From Spirochaetia bacterium (GTDB lineage: Bacteria > Spirochaetota > Spirochaetia > Sphaerochaetales > Sphaerochaetaceae), in the NCBI GenBank assembly GCA_022482625.1, contig JAKVOU010000001.1, forward strand, positions 2,900,784 through 2,964,783: a DNA stretch of 64,000 nt, read 5' to 3'. The notes beneath the pieces were generated by a model that did no database searches, was not told the origin of the DNA, and saw nothing but the letters and a program-made list of their open reading frames with translations. The position numbers were made by a program, and so were the translations under genes. This document shows, in pieces, positions 1 through 9,109 of the stretch (position 1 is the stretch's first letter; each line of letters starts with the position of its first letter).

Positions 1-52
1 TGATGTTGGAACATTATTCTGCTGACTAGGCTAGGGCTTCATCTTTGATTGT

Positions 53-96
53 GATATAGCCTTCTTGAGGGTCCTGATACGCAGGAAGGCTATATC
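53..96 (+). other. Intergenic stem-loop before livH
   Basis: GATATAGCCTTC (53-64) and GAAGGCTATATC (85-96) are perfect 12-bp inverted arms around a 20-nt loop. It lies just before the livH ribosome site. Hairpins between a highly expressed binding-protein gene and its permease genes often damp downstream transcription or protect the upstream mRNA; that role is inferred. There is no T-run, so a simple terminator is unlikely. Confidence 0.55.
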
Positions 97-121
97 TATC
101 TACCTCTGGAGATTTGATCAT

Positions 122-994
122 ATGTCTTTACAAATAATAATCAATGGCCTGGCATTGGGTTCTGTCTATGCCTTGATTGCAACGGGCTTTGCATTGATTT
201 TCAATGTTCTCAAGTTCTCAAACTTTGCTCATGGCGCAATGATGACCTGTGGAGCTTTTGTCGGTTATTTCCTGGCAGCAGGAAAAGGTTTTGGGCTGTT
301 TCCTACCATTTTGATTTCCATGATTGCCGGTGGGGTGATCGGTATCGGAGGCGAATTCATTGCCTTCAAGCGGATCATAGCAAACCATTCTTCCCATATT
401 TACTTCTTTGTATCCTCAATTACGCTGGGCACCTTGCTGGAAGGAATCGTGACACTGAAAGTCGGTGCAAATTTCTATAATTATCCACGTTTTTTTAAAG
501 TTGCAACAATCAATATAGGAAACATAATTATTTCAAAGAGTGATGCAATGATGTTTTGTTTCAGTACCATGGCTTTGCTTTTGTTGTGGTATATTATCCG
601 TTATACAAAGCAAGGACGGGCCATCAGGAGCGTCAGCTTCGACAGAGATACAGCAAGTCTGATGGGAATCAATGTCGAATCTGTAATTCTGATTACATTT
701 TTTGTGTCAGGAGCCTTGGCAGGCCTTGCCGGCGTTTTCCTTGGTATCAACTATACCTTGTATCCTACACTTGGTTCCTTGGTCGTCAAGGGATTCATTG
801 CTTCCGTCATCGGTGGCCTGGGTAGCTTGCCCGGTGCAATCATCGGAGCAGTCTTCCTTGGTTTGCTGGAAACGCTCCTGATTCATACTGTCGGTTCCGG
901 GTATGCTCCCGCACTGACATTCTCAGTAATGTTGATATTTCTCCTTGTTCGCCCGCAAGGCATTTCAGGAAGCAATATTCAGGAAAAGGCGTGA
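122..994 (+). CDS. livH: Branched-chain amino acid ABC transporter permease LivH
   Basis: One of the two inner-membrane permeases of a HAAT-family importer for branched-chain amino acids or related small amides and acids. The 290-residue protein is almost wholly hydrophobic, with about eight membrane segments. The family signature near the C-terminus reads GGLGSLPGAIIGA. The ATG at 122 is chosen over an upstream ATG at 65 because GGAG (108-111) sits 10 nt before it and the upstream start would run through the hairpin stem. It is followed after 12 nt by livM. The binding-protein gene is not in the window and probably lies just upstream. Substrate cannot be read from the permease. Confidence 0.93.
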   Translation: MSLQIIINGLALGSVYALIATGFALIFNVLKFSNFAHGAMMTCGAFVGYFLAAGKGFGLFPTILISMIAGGVIGIGGEFIAFKRIIANHSSHIYFFVSSITLGTLLEGIVTLKVGANFYNYPRFFKVATINIGNIIISKSDAMMFCFSTMALLLLWYIIRYTKQGRAIRSVSFDRDTASLMGINVESVILITFFVSGALAGLAGVFLGINYTLYPTLGSLVVKGFIASVIGGLGSLPGAIIGAVFLGLLETLLIHTVGSGYAPALTFSVMLIFLLVRPQGISGSNIQEKA

Positions 995-1006
995 GGAGAA
1001 ACTGAA

Positions 1007-1900
1007 ATGGCTTATATGTTGACTATTCTTACTACGACATTGATTACGATGATTTCTGTCGTAGGTGTATATCTTTTGACCGGAATGACTGGTATGTTCA
1101 GTCTTGGGCAGGCAGCTTTCATGGCTATAGGAGCCTATGCCAGCGGTTTGCTGGTAACAAAAGTCGGGATGGCTTTTCCTCTTGCATGCATCGTTGCCGT
1201 TGCACTGTCAGTTGGAGTCGGGTGGCTTATCGGCATGCCGACGGTAAGGCTCCGGAGAGATTATATTTCCTTGGCTACGTTGGGTTTCGGGGAAGCTGTT
1301 GCGGCTTTGCTGAACAAGGCTACCAAGTTGACCGGAGGTGCATCCGGATTCGTAGGTATTCCTGCTATTACGACATTTCCTATGGTGTTGATTTCTACCA
1401 TCGTAATCATTGCAATGGTTGCCATGTTCAAGAATTCAAAGTTTGGACGCCAGTGCAGTGCCATACGCTGTGATGAGCTTGCAGCCAAGGCAATGGGCAT
1501 CAATGTCCCTTGGATAAAAATGGTTGTTTTCCTGTTTTCTGTGGCAGTTACGGCATACAGCGGGTGTCTTTATGCTTTCTATACGACGTATGTTGACCCT
1601 TCACTGTTCGGTTGGAAGAAAAGCGCCGACTGGGTCATCATGGTCTTCTTCGGTGGTTCAGGAAGTCTGACAGGATCGATACTTGCGACAATCATATTGA
1701 CCGGTTTGCCGGAAGCCCTGCGCTTCCTGTCTGATTACCGCAGTATTTTCTATGCTGCCCTTGTCCTGCTGATTCTCAACTTCAAGCCTTCAGGGCTATT
1801 GAATACTTGGGAATTGACGCCAAGGAACATCAAGTCACTTTTTCACAGGACAGATGATGTGACAGGCAGTATGCCGACAAAAAAACCGATGAAGAATTGA
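1007..1900 (+). CDS. livM: Branched-chain amino acid ABC transporter permease LivM
   Basis: Second permease of the same importer, 297 residues and about eight to nine membrane segments. The family-typical stretch LGFGEAVAALL (from the TLGFGE motif) follows an RLRRDYISLATLG loop, and the C-terminal region has GGSGSLTGSI, the LivM counterpart of the LivH glycine-rich motif. GAGGAGA at 993-999 overlaps the livH stop and serves as ribosome site. It pairs with LivH to form the channel energised by LivG and LivF. Confidence 0.93.
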   Translation: MAYMLTILTTTLITMISVVGVYLLTGMTGMFSLGQAAFMAIGAYASGLLVTKVGMAFPLACIVAVALSVGVGWLIGMPTVRLRRDYISLATLGFGEAVAALLNKATKLTGGASGFVGIPAITTFPMVLISTIVIIAMVAMFKNSKFGRQCSAIRCDELAAKAMGINVPWIKMVVFLFSVAVTAYSGCLYAFYTTYVDPSLFGWKKSADWVIMVFFGGSGSLTGSILATIILTGLPEALRFLSDYRSIFYAALVLLILNFKPSGLLNTWELTPRNIKSLFHRTDDVTGSMPTKKPMKN

Positions 1901-1915
1901 TGGGGGAATACGTGT

Positions 1916-2680
1916 ATGTCAGTATTGCAAGTAAAGGACATTGACAAGAGTTTCGGTGGGGTGCATGCCGTCATTGATTTTTCCTTGACAGCCAAGTCAG
2001 GGGAGATCCACGGTATCATAGGACCGAACGGTGCCGGAAAAACCACGATTTTCAATGTGATTTCCGGTGTATATCCTCCGGAGAACGGCAGCATCATGCT
2101 GGATGACAAGAACCTTACGGCACTTGACCAGTATAAGGTCGCACGGTACGGCATAGGCAGGACATTTCAGAACATCCGTCTGTTCAAGGGACTTTCAGTC
2201 CTTCAGAATGTCATGTGTGCCAATGATCCCCGTTCTTCCTACGGACTGTTTGGGGGAATTTTCCCGACAAAAACACGACTGAGGGAAGAAAAAGCAGGAA
2301 AAGAACTCTGTGAAAGCTATCTGGTTGATGTCGGCTTGAAGGACTATCTCAAAGAGATGCCGGAAAACCTTCCATATGGATTGCAGAGAAGACTGGAGAT
2401 AGCCAGGGCCTTGGCTTCAAAACCAAAGGTATTGTTACTTGATGAACCTGCAGCAGGTCTCAATCCTACGGAAGTTACTGACCTTACCAGCCTGATCCTG
2501 GAACTTTCCCAGCGTCATAAGCTTATTGTATTGTTGATCGAGCATCGGCTTGAATTGGTCTTGAGTATATCCCAATTTGTCCATGTACAGAATTTTGGTT
2601 CAACCATTGCAGTCGGTACACCTTCGGAAATCAAGGACAATCCGGCCGTCATTGAAGCCTATCTGGGAAAGGAGGAGTAA
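1916..2680 (+). CDS. livG: Branched-chain amino acid ABC transporter ATPase LivG
   Basis: First of two cytoplasmic ATPases of the Liv importer, 254 residues. Walker A is GPNGAGKT at residues 36-43 and Walker B is VLLLDEPAAGLNP near 170-182. The signature region reads LPYGLQRRLEIARAL rather than canonical LSGGQ, which is normal for LivG. The stretch GIGRTFQNIRLF holds the Q-loop. A GGGGG tract lies shortly before the ATG. livF starts 2 nt after its stop, inside one operon. Confidence 0.95.
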   Translation: MSVLQVKDIDKSFGGVHAVIDFSLTAKSGEIHGIIGPNGAGKTTIFNVISGVYPPENGSIMLDDKNLTALDQYKVARYGIGRTFQNIRLFKGLSVLQNVMCANDPRSSYGLFGGIFPTKTRLREEKAGKELCESYLVDVGLKDYLKEMPENLPYGLQRRLEIARALASKPKVLLLDEPAAGLNPTEVTDLTSLILELSQRHKLIVLLIEHRLELVLSISQFVHVQNFGSTIAVGTPSEIKDNPAVIEAYLGKEE

Positions 2681-2682
2681 AG

Positions 2683-3387
2683 ATGGTCCAATTGTCAATA
2701 AAGGATGTCAATGTTTGGTATGGATATATCCAAGCCCTGAATAATGTATCGCTTGAAGCAAATCAGGGTGAGATAGTCAGCATAATCGGCTCAAACGGTG
2801 CAGGAAAGACTTCATTGCTCAACAGTATTTCTTCCTTGATCCATCCTGTTTCCGGGGCTATCCGATTTGAAAAGAAAGATGTTCCGAGAAAGCCTTGCAA
2901 AGTTGTCAAAATGGGAATCGTGCAGGTTCCTGAAGGCAGAAAGACTTTCTCTGGATTGTCAATTCAGGATAATTTGCTTGTGGGGGGCTATCAGTCAAGC
3001 AAAGGGGAATTAGGTACCTTGCTGAAACATCAGTATAGTCTGTTTCCTATACTTGAAGAGAGAAAAAGGCAGTATGCAGGGACACTGAGCGGAGGAGAAC
3101 AGCAGATGTTGGCCATAAGCCGGGGATTGATGAGCAAACCCAAATTGCTTTTGCTTGATGAACCGAGTCTGGGGCTTGCACCTCTGATCGTAAACCAGGT
3201 TTTTGATATCATCAGGCAAATCCGTGATAGCGGTATTACGATTGTGCTGGTTGAACAGAATGCCAAGAAAGCCTTGAGCATTGCCGACCGTGCCTATGTA
3301 CTTGAAAACGGAGAAATAAAAATCAGCGGGACTGGGAAAGAGTTGCTTTCCTCAGATACGGTCAAGAAAGCATATCTGGGTGCTTGA
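2683..3387 (+). CDS. livF: Branched-chain amino acid ABC transporter ATPase LivF
   Basis: Second ATPase of the Liv importer, 234 residues. Walker A is GSNGAGKT (36-43), the signature LSGGEQQML lies near 137, and Walker B is LLLLDEPSLGLAP near 157. The ribosome site GGAGGAG lies within the last codons of livG, indicating translational coupling. It is the last gene of the livHMGF run; no hairpin with a T-run was seen right after it. Confidence 0.95.
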   Translation: MVQLSIKDVNVWYGYIQALNNVSLEANQGEIVSIIGSNGAGKTSLLNSISSLIHPVSGAIRFEKKDVPRKPCKVVKMGIVQVPEGRKTFSGLSIQDNLLVGGYQSSKGELGTLLKHQYSLFPILEERKRQYAGTLSGGEQQMLAISRGLMSKPKLLLLDEPSLGLAPLIVNQVFDIIRQIRDSGITIVLVEQNAKKALSIADRAYVLENGEIKISGTGKELLSSDTVKKAYLGA

Positions 3388-3689
3388 TAAATTGTTGCCG
3401 GTACAATGTCCCATAGGCGAAGGAGGCATAGATTACTTGTGCAGTATTTCTGTTCTTTGTATTGCATTCCCTTCTGTATGCTTGCTGTGATTGTTGGAGA
3501 ATTGCAGCATGGCATATTTTGAATTGCATGCATAGACATTTTCTGCAGGGATGAGAGGAAATATATAATTGGAAATTGGTATTATGGATTGTGTATATCC
3601 CTACTTTGAAGTTACAATCTCCATGGAGTTAAAGGGTTTCGCAACTCTTTGCAAAGGGTATAGATATTTATACGGATGGAACTTGAAGA
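3388..3689. other. Intergenic region between livF and lacI-type gene
   Basis: About 300 bp without a supported gene. It holds two short perfect palindromes, CTCCATGGAG (3619-3628) and CTTTGCAAAG (3647-3656), within 75 bp of the LacI-family start. Either could be an autoregulatory site, but both are only 10 bp. No convincing terminator for the liv operon was found. Confidence 0.4.
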
Positions 3690-4703
3690 ATGAGTGATAA
3701 AATAACAAACCTTAAGGTTGTCGCTGAAGCTGCAGGAGTATCGATAAGTACTGTGTCGCGCGTATTGGCCGACAAACAGTGCGTACAGGAAAAAACACGG
3801 CAAAGGGTCTTTGAAACGGCCAAAAGACTTGGCTATGTGCCCAATGAACTTGCCAAAAGCCTCAAAACCGGTACCAGCAATACAATTGCACTCATGATCC
3901 CAAGCATCCAGAATATGATTTATCCGGATATCGTACGTGGTGTTGAGGATATAGCAAGGAAATATGGTTTTATCGTCATCCTTTGCAATACGGATGAGGA
4001 TTGCACCATAGAACAGTCATATATCACGAAGTTACGTACACATTGGATTGAAGGGTTTGTCGTTGCTTCCATGATGGCAGATTCAACGCATATCGTGCAG
4101 TTGCATGAATCGGGCTTTCCCGTTGTCCTTGCCTGCAGATACTACGGTGAAAACATGGATGCTGTTCTCATTGACAATGTCAAGGCCGCTTTTGATGCAA
4201 CCCAGTACCTTATACGGACAGGACGGAAGAAGATTGCCTTTGCCCAGGGACGTAGTGACCTCGCTGTATATACTGATCGTTTTGAAGGCTATAAGCAGGC
4301 CCTTGCGGTCCATGATATTCCATTTGATCCCCGGCTGGTCATACAGGAGACACAGGATCTGAACAGCTTGTACTATTATACCCAGAAGCTTGTCAGGTCT
4401 TCAGCCAGGCCTGATGCGATTTTTGCCAGCAATGACCAACGGGCCCTGATCATCCAAAGGGCCTTGCACGATGAACATATATTGATTCCTAAGGAAATAG
4501 CAGTATTGGGATTCGATAATGTCGAGATCAGTTCATTGGCTGAACCACCACTTTCGACAGTATCACAGCCGCTGTATAGGATAGGGGCCTTGGCCGCAAA
4601 ACGTCTGATACATCAGATAAATTACCGGCGGAAATACGGCAAGATGGATGAACCTCTGGTGGATATCCTTCCTACTGATATAATCATCCGCAGTTCTACC
4701 TGA
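3690..4703 (+). CDS. LacI-family transcriptional regulator
   Basis: DNA-binding repressor or activator of 337 residues. The N-terminal helix-turn-helix reads NLKVVAEAAGVSISTVSRVL (about residues 7-26), followed by a periplasmic-binding-protein-like sensor domain with the usual DAIFASNDQRALI and GFDNVEISSLAEPPLSTV segments. It lies between the liv operon and the SDR-flavoprotein-OYE genes. The perfect operator TTGCAAACGTTTGCAA found 92 bp after its stop is the likely target, so it probably controls the downstream redox operon. The effector is unknown. Confidence 0.92.
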   Translation: MSDKITNLKVVAEAAGVSISTVSRVLADKQCVQEKTRQRVFETAKRLGYVPNELAKSLKTGTSNTIALMIPSIQNMIYPDIVRGVEDIARKYGFIVILCNTDEDCTIEQSYITKLRTHWIEGFVVASMMADSTHIVQLHESGFPVVLACRYYGENMDAVLIDNVKAAFDATQYLIRTGRKKIAFAQGRSDLAVYTDRFEGYKQALAVHDIPFDPRLVIQETQDLNSLYYYTQKLVRSSARPDAIFASNDQRALIIQRALHDEHILIPKEIAVLGFDNVEISSLAEPPLSTVSQPLYRIGALAAKRLIHQINYRRKYGKMDEPLVDILPTDIIIRSST

Positions 4704-4794
4704 CAGGATTGCCCTGAAGGTATTTCTAAAATCCGGCCTGTTCCAGGTAATGGATACAGGTATGGATGTGGAAACCTTTGATTTGATATTTCTG

Positions 4795-4810
4795 TTGCAA
4801 ACGTTTGCAA
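4795..4810. promoter_or_regulatory. LacI-family operator, perfect 16-bp palindrome
   Basis: TTGCAAACGTTTGCAA is a perfect palindrome with the central CG typical of LacI/GalR operators. It is 98 bp upstream of the SDR gene start and in the gap right after the LacI-family gene. This position fits control of the SDR-flavoprotein-OYE operon by that regulator. Confidence 0.8.
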
Positions 4811-4907
4811 TTGAAAATAAACCATATATCCTATGGCATACGATCCTGATGGATGGCAGTAGGATGCATGGATTTTGAAATAAAATGATAGATGGAGAAA
4901 CGGACGT

Positions 4908-5675
4908 ATGAAAAAAACAGCTATCGTTACCGGCGGCAGCAAAGGTATCGGTTTTGCCATTGCCAGGCAACTTGGCCTTGATGGTTATAATATTGCCATC
5001 ATTGCCAGGAGTACAGAGGAAAAGAACCAAGAAAATCTTGCTGTCCTGTCCGGGCAGGGAACGCCTTGGCTCTATGTACAGGGAAGTATTGACAGCCGGG
5101 AAGACCGCCAACGGTTGCTTGGCCGTACGGTTGAGAGATTCGGCGGTGTGCATCTTTTGGTCAACAATGCCGGTGTGGCTCCGTTATCCAGGACTGATTT
5201 GCTTGAGATGAGCGAAGAAAGCTTTGACAGGGTGATCGGGATCAACACCAAGGCAACCATGTTCCTGACCCAATTGGTAGCCAAGCAGATGCTGAAGCAG
5301 AAAGCATTCGGCAACAGACGTGGTACCATCATAAATGTGTCTTCCTGCTCAGCTGTAGTTTCTTCGACAAACAGGGGGGAATATTGTGTTTCCAAGGCCG
5401 GAGTTTCCATGCTTACGACGCTTTATGCGGACAGGCTGGCCCGTGAAGGCATACTGGTCCATGAAGTACGGCCGGGTGTCATTGCAACCGATATGACCAG
5501 CGGCGTCAAGGAAAAATATGATGCTTTGTTTGCCTCCGGAGCATTCCCGATTGCACGTTGGGGTACTCCCGAGGATGTTGCCAATGCAGTTTCTGCCTTG
5601 GCAAGCGAGAAATTTCTGTATACAACCGGAAATTATATAGATATTGACGGTGGATTTCATATCCGACATCTGTGA
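4908..5675 (+). CDS. SDR-family NAD(P)-dependent oxidoreductase
   Basis: Short-chain dehydrogenase/reductase of 255 residues, a usual length. The cofactor motif TGGSKGIG is at residues 8-15, NNAG at 86-89, catalytic serine near 145 and the YxxxK pair at Y159/K163. The C-terminal region has the common DIDGG ending. It likely oxidises or reduces a hydroxyl/keto group on the substrate of this operon. FabG-like function in lipid synthesis is less likely because of its redox neighbours and LacI operator. The flavoprotein gene starts 25 nt after its stop. Confidence 0.9.
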   Translation: MKKTAIVTGGSKGIGFAIARQLGLDGYNIAIIARSTEEKNQENLAVLSGQGTPWLYVQGSIDSREDRQRLLGRTVERFGGVHLLVNNAGVAPLSRTDLLEMSEESFDRVIGINTKATMFLTQLVAKQMLKQKAFGNRRGTIINVSSCSAVVSSTNRGEYCVSKAGVSMLTTLYADRLAREGILVHEVRPGVIATDMTSGVKEKYDALFASGAFPIARWGTPEDVANAVSALASEKFLYTTGNYIDIDGGFHIRHL

Positions 5676-5700
5676 TGTACAGGTTTGTAAAGGAGCTATT

Positions 5701-7647
5701 GTGACAAGATGCACGGTACATGCAGGGAAGTATGAAATTCCTGTATACACACTCAATACTCTTATCATTGGGACCGGGGCGGCTGGTTTCAATGCTGCCG
5801 ACCGCCTGTATGGGTCGGGTCAGCATGATATAGCAATTGTCAGCGAGCATGTCGGTTCCGGTACTTCAAGAAATACCGGTTCAGACAAACAGACTTATTA
5901 CAAACTGACATTGTCAGGCGAACAAGGTGACAGTGTCCGTGCAATGGCTTCTGATTTGTTCAAAGGTGGTTGCATCGACGGTGATATTGCTTTGTGCGAA
6001 GCGGCACTTTCGACACAGTGCTTCATGCATCTGGTAGATCTTGGTGTTCCCTTTCCCCGTAACCGTTATGGGGAGTTCATCGGATATAAGACCGACCATG
6101 ACCCCCGGCAGCGGGCGACAAGTGTCGGACCTTATACTTCCAAGGTTATGACTGAGTGTCTTGAAAAGACGGTACGTGACAGACACATCAGGATCTTTGA
6201 TGGTTTGCTTGTCGTGAGGATTTTTGTCTACGGTGGCAAAGTGGAAGGAGTCCTTTGTCTTGATGTGTCTGATACATCCCGCGTGGGGTTCGTTGCCTTT
6301 GACTGTACCAATCTTCTCTATGCGACAGGAGGACCTGCCGGCATGTATGCTGACAGCGTATATCCGTTCAGTCAGCACGGTGCAACCGGCATCGCATTTG
6401 AAGCCGGTGTTGCAGGACGTAATCTTACCGAATGGCAGTATGGGATTGCTTCAGTCAAGCCTCGTTGGAATGTTTCGGGGACCTATATGCAGGTTCTTCC
6501 CCGTTTCATTTCCACTGATGAGCATGGTGGGGATGAAAAGGAATTCCTTTCTGGTTGCTTTACCGATAAAGGTGATATGCTTACAAGGATTTTCCTGAAG
6601 GGCTACCAATGGCCGTTTGATGTCCGGAAGATTGAAGGTTCTTCCTTGATTGATCTCCTTGTCTATCAGGAAACGCTCAGAGGCCGGAGGGTTTTCCTTG
6701 ATTTCCGGTCAAATCCCGGTAATGTCCCCGTTGATTTTTCTTTGCTGTCTGCTGAGGCCCGTGCATATCTTGAGAAAGCTGGAGTCTGTTTCGGCACGCC
6801 TGTGGAACGTCTTGGCAAGATGAACGCACCGGCTTTGGATTTCTATGCTTCACGTGGGGTTGACCTTTCAAGGCAACCGCTTGAAGTTGCCCTCTGTGCA
6901 CAGCACAACAATGGAGGACTTGCCGTTGACAGCTGGTGGCAGACCAATATCGGTCATTTTTTCGCAGCAGGGGAGGTCTGCGCTACCCATGGCATTTATC
7001 GCCCGGGAGGCAGTGCATTGAATGCTGGACAAGTAGGTTCATTGAGGGCTGCACAGTTTATTGCTGTACGATGCAGTGAAGAACCTCTTTCCGTTGGAAG
7101 TTTCATGGAACATAACGGCAGCAGCATGTCTGAAATGATTGAACTTGGCATTGCTGCTTCAGGAGATATTGATACGGTAACTGATTGCTGGAACCGTGCA
7201 ACGGCAAGAATGAGCCATGTGGGAGCGGCTATACGAGATAAGGAAGCGATGCAGGCTGCCATAGGTGAAATCAAAGATGAACTGGAACATTTCAAGGAGC
7301 GGGTCAAGGCCCCTCTGCCGAAGCTATCCAAGGTCTTTTCCTTGCGGGATGTCCTGCTGAGCCAGTATGTGTATCTGAATGCCATGGTCGATTACTGTCA
7401 CAATGGGGGAAAGAGCCGGGGCAGTGCCTTGTACACCGATGATAAAGGTATGCTTCCATATGATAACCTACCGGAAAAATTCCGATTTATCCTTGATGAC
7501 GGCGGGCTGTCGTCACAGGTCCAGGAAACATACTATGAAAACGGACATTGTCGTTTCCGCTGGCGTCCTGTCAAGCCTATACCTCCTGCAGATGATTTCT
7601 TTGAAACTGTCTGGCAAAGGTTCCGAAAGGACGGAAATATCTGGTAA
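5701..7647 (+). CDS. FAD-dependent oxidoreductase, fumarate reductase/aspartate oxidase-like
   Basis: A 648-residue soluble flavoprotein of the succinate dehydrogenase/fumarate reductase/L-aspartate oxidase superfamily. The FAD dinucleotide motif GTGAAG is at residues 24-29. A second family signature is HNNGGLAVDSW followed by FFAAGEV and RPGGSALNAGQVG. The GTG at 5701 is chosen because AAAGGAG (5689-5695) precedes it and because the upstream ATG at 5644 lies inside the SDR gene. No signal peptide, heme or Fe-S motif is present, so electrons probably come from a soluble donor. Lying between an SDR and an old-yellow-enzyme, it may reduce or introduce a C=C bond. The substrate is unknown. Confidence 0.85.
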   Translation: MTRCTVHAGKYEIPVYTLNTLIIGTGAAGFNAADRLYGSGQHDIAIVSEHVGSGTSRNTGSDKQTYYKLTLSGEQGDSVRAMASDLFKGGCIDGDIALCEAALSTQCFMHLVDLGVPFPRNRYGEFIGYKTDHDPRQRATSVGPYTSKVMTECLEKTVRDRHIRIFDGLLVVRIFVYGGKVEGVLCLDVSDTSRVGFVAFDCTNLLYATGGPAGMYADSVYPFSQHGATGIAFEAGVAGRNLTEWQYGIASVKPRWNVSGTYMQVLPRFISTDEHGGDEKEFLSGCFTDKGDMLTRIFLKGYQWPFDVRKIEGSSLIDLLVYQETLRGRRVFLDFRSNPGNVPVDFSLLSAEARAYLEKAGVCFGTPVERLGKMNAPALDFYASRGVDLSRQPLEVALCAQHNNGGLAVDSWWQTNIGHFFAAGEVCATHGIYRPGGSALNAGQVGSLRAAQFIAVRCSEEPLSVGSFMEHNGSSMSEMIELGIAASGDIDTVTDCWNRATARMSHVGAAIRDKEAMQAAIGEIKDELEHFKERVKAPLPKLSKVFSLRDVLLSQYVYLNAMVDYCHNGGKSRGSALYTDDKGMLPYDNLPEKFRFILDDGGLSSQVQETYYENGHCRFRWRPVKPIPPADDFFETVWQRFRKDGNIW

Positions 7648-7774
7648 TCAGAAATAACCGGAAGCATATTGTTCCGGAAACAAGATTTTACGGCATAAGC
7701 GGACTGAAACATACATGGATAGTGCGTTTTTCCATTGTTCCAGTACTGATGAATTACGAATGAGGAGTATTAGA

Positions 7775-9109
7775 ATGAAACACGAAAAATTCCATTACAA
7801 GAATGTTGAAGATATCTTGGCGGCTGCAGACAAGTTGTCTGTACATTTGCCCTTTGCAAAAGATACTTCAATACTGAAGACTCCATTGAAGGTCAATGGG
7901 ACATTGACGTTGCAGAATCGTATGGGTATAGCTCCCATGGAAGGGGCTGATTCCTATGAGGACGGTTCTCCGTCCGAACTTACGACTACCCGTTATGTCA
8001 ATGAAGCCATCGGCGGCAGTGCAATCATTTGGTTTGAGGCTATTTCGATTGTTCCTGAAGGACGTTCCAGTTCCCATCAGCTGATGCTGGATAAAAACAA
8101 TCTGGAGGCATACAAGAAATTTACCCGGACGATCAAGGAAGCCGGTATCAAGGCGAATGGCTTTGCTCCTTATCTGGTCATGCAGGCAAACCATAGCGGC
8201 CGTTATTCCAATCCGAATGACAAGGCTGCCCCTCTCATTGCATACCGCCATCCTATCTATGAAAAGCTTCGTGGTGCAGATGATTCCTGCATCGTGTCGG
8301 ATGCATATCTGGAAAGTCTGGAAGAAAAATTCGGGGAAGCTTCCAAACTTGCAAAGGAAGCCGGGTTCGATGCCGTCGACATCAAATCCTGCCATGGATA
8401 TCTGCTTGCAGAACTTCTTTCTGCCTACAACAGGCCGGGGCTGTATGGTGGTTCCTTGGAAAATAGGACCCGATTGCTTCGCAACGGTATTTCCGCTGCA
8501 AAAGTCTATGAAGACAAGGATTTCATGGTAACTGCCCGTCTTGGCATTTATGACGGGTTTGCGTGGCCCTATGGATTCGGGGTCAAGCAGGGCGAAGGCA
8601 AAAAGCCTGATTTCTCTGAACCGATTTCCTTGGTAAGGACACTGCATGAAACCTATGGATTGAACTTGGTAGACCTTACCATGGGAAATCCTTACGTAAG
8701 CATCCATGTGACCAGGCCTTTTGATATGGGCAAGTATGTGCCTGATGAACATCCTCTTGAAGGCGAAGCAAGGATGATCAACGGTATCGGGGAAATAAAG
8801 AAAGCTGTGCCTGATTTGAAGATTTTGGCTTCTGCACCTTCTTATCTGCGTCAATTCTCTGATTTATATTCTGCCGGTGCAATTGAAGAGGGATTATGTG
8901 ATGGCATGCTGTTTGGTCGGATGTCCTTTGCTGATCCAGCTTTTCCCAATCAGATCATCCACGATGGCCGTATCGATGCTTCCAAGACTTGCGTAACCTG
9001 CGGCAAATGCGGTGATTTGATCAGGGCGAAGAAACCTACGGGCTGTGTGATACGGAATTCCAAGATGTATCTTGGTTACTACAAGGAATACCTGGCAGAG
9101 AACAAGTGA
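7775..9109 (+). CDS. Old-yellow-enzyme family NADH:flavin oxidoreductase with Cys cluster
   Basis: FMN TIM-barrel ene-reductase of 444 residues. Family motifs include NRMGIAPMEG near the N-terminus, NHSGRY, CHGYLLAELLSAYNRPG and YGGSLENRTRLL. Near the C-terminus four cysteines (C406, C409, C412, C424) are spaced CxxCx2Cx11C, close to the 4Fe-4S ligand set of 2,4-dienoyl-CoA reductase-type OYEs. The C-terminal FAD/NADH domain of those long enzymes is missing. The ATG at 7775 follows GAGGAG (7762-7767), so an upstream in-frame ATG at 7715 is not used. Missing electron-transfer domains may be supplied by the flavoprotein encoded just upstream. Confidence 0.88.
   Translation: MKHEKFHYKNVEDILAAADKLSVHLPFAKDTSILKTPLKVNGTLTLQNRMGIAPMEGADSYEDGSPSELTTTRYVNEAIGGSAIIWFEAISIVPEGRSSSHQLMLDKNNLEAYKKFTRTIKEAGIKANGFAPYLVMQANHSGRYSNPNDKAAPLIAYRHPIYEKLRGADDSCIVSDAYLESLEEKFGEASKLAKEAGFDAVDIKSCHGYLLAELLSAYNRPGLYGGSLENRTRLLRNGISAAKVYEDKDFMVTARLGIYDGFAWPYGFGVKQGEGKKPDFSEPISLVRTLHETYGLNLVDLTMGNPYVSIHVTRPFDMGKYVPDEHPLEGEARMINGIGEIKKAVPDLKILASAPSYLRQFSDLYSAGAIEEGLCDGMLFGRMSFADPAFPNQIIHDGRIDASKTCVTCGKCGDLIRAKKPTGCVIRNSKMYLGYYKEYLAENK

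Noticed and set aside
7868-8854. Long open frame (328 codons) antisense to the OYE gene
   Set aside because: It is fully inside a well-conserved gene on the opposite strand, has no ribosome site and no recognisable domain.
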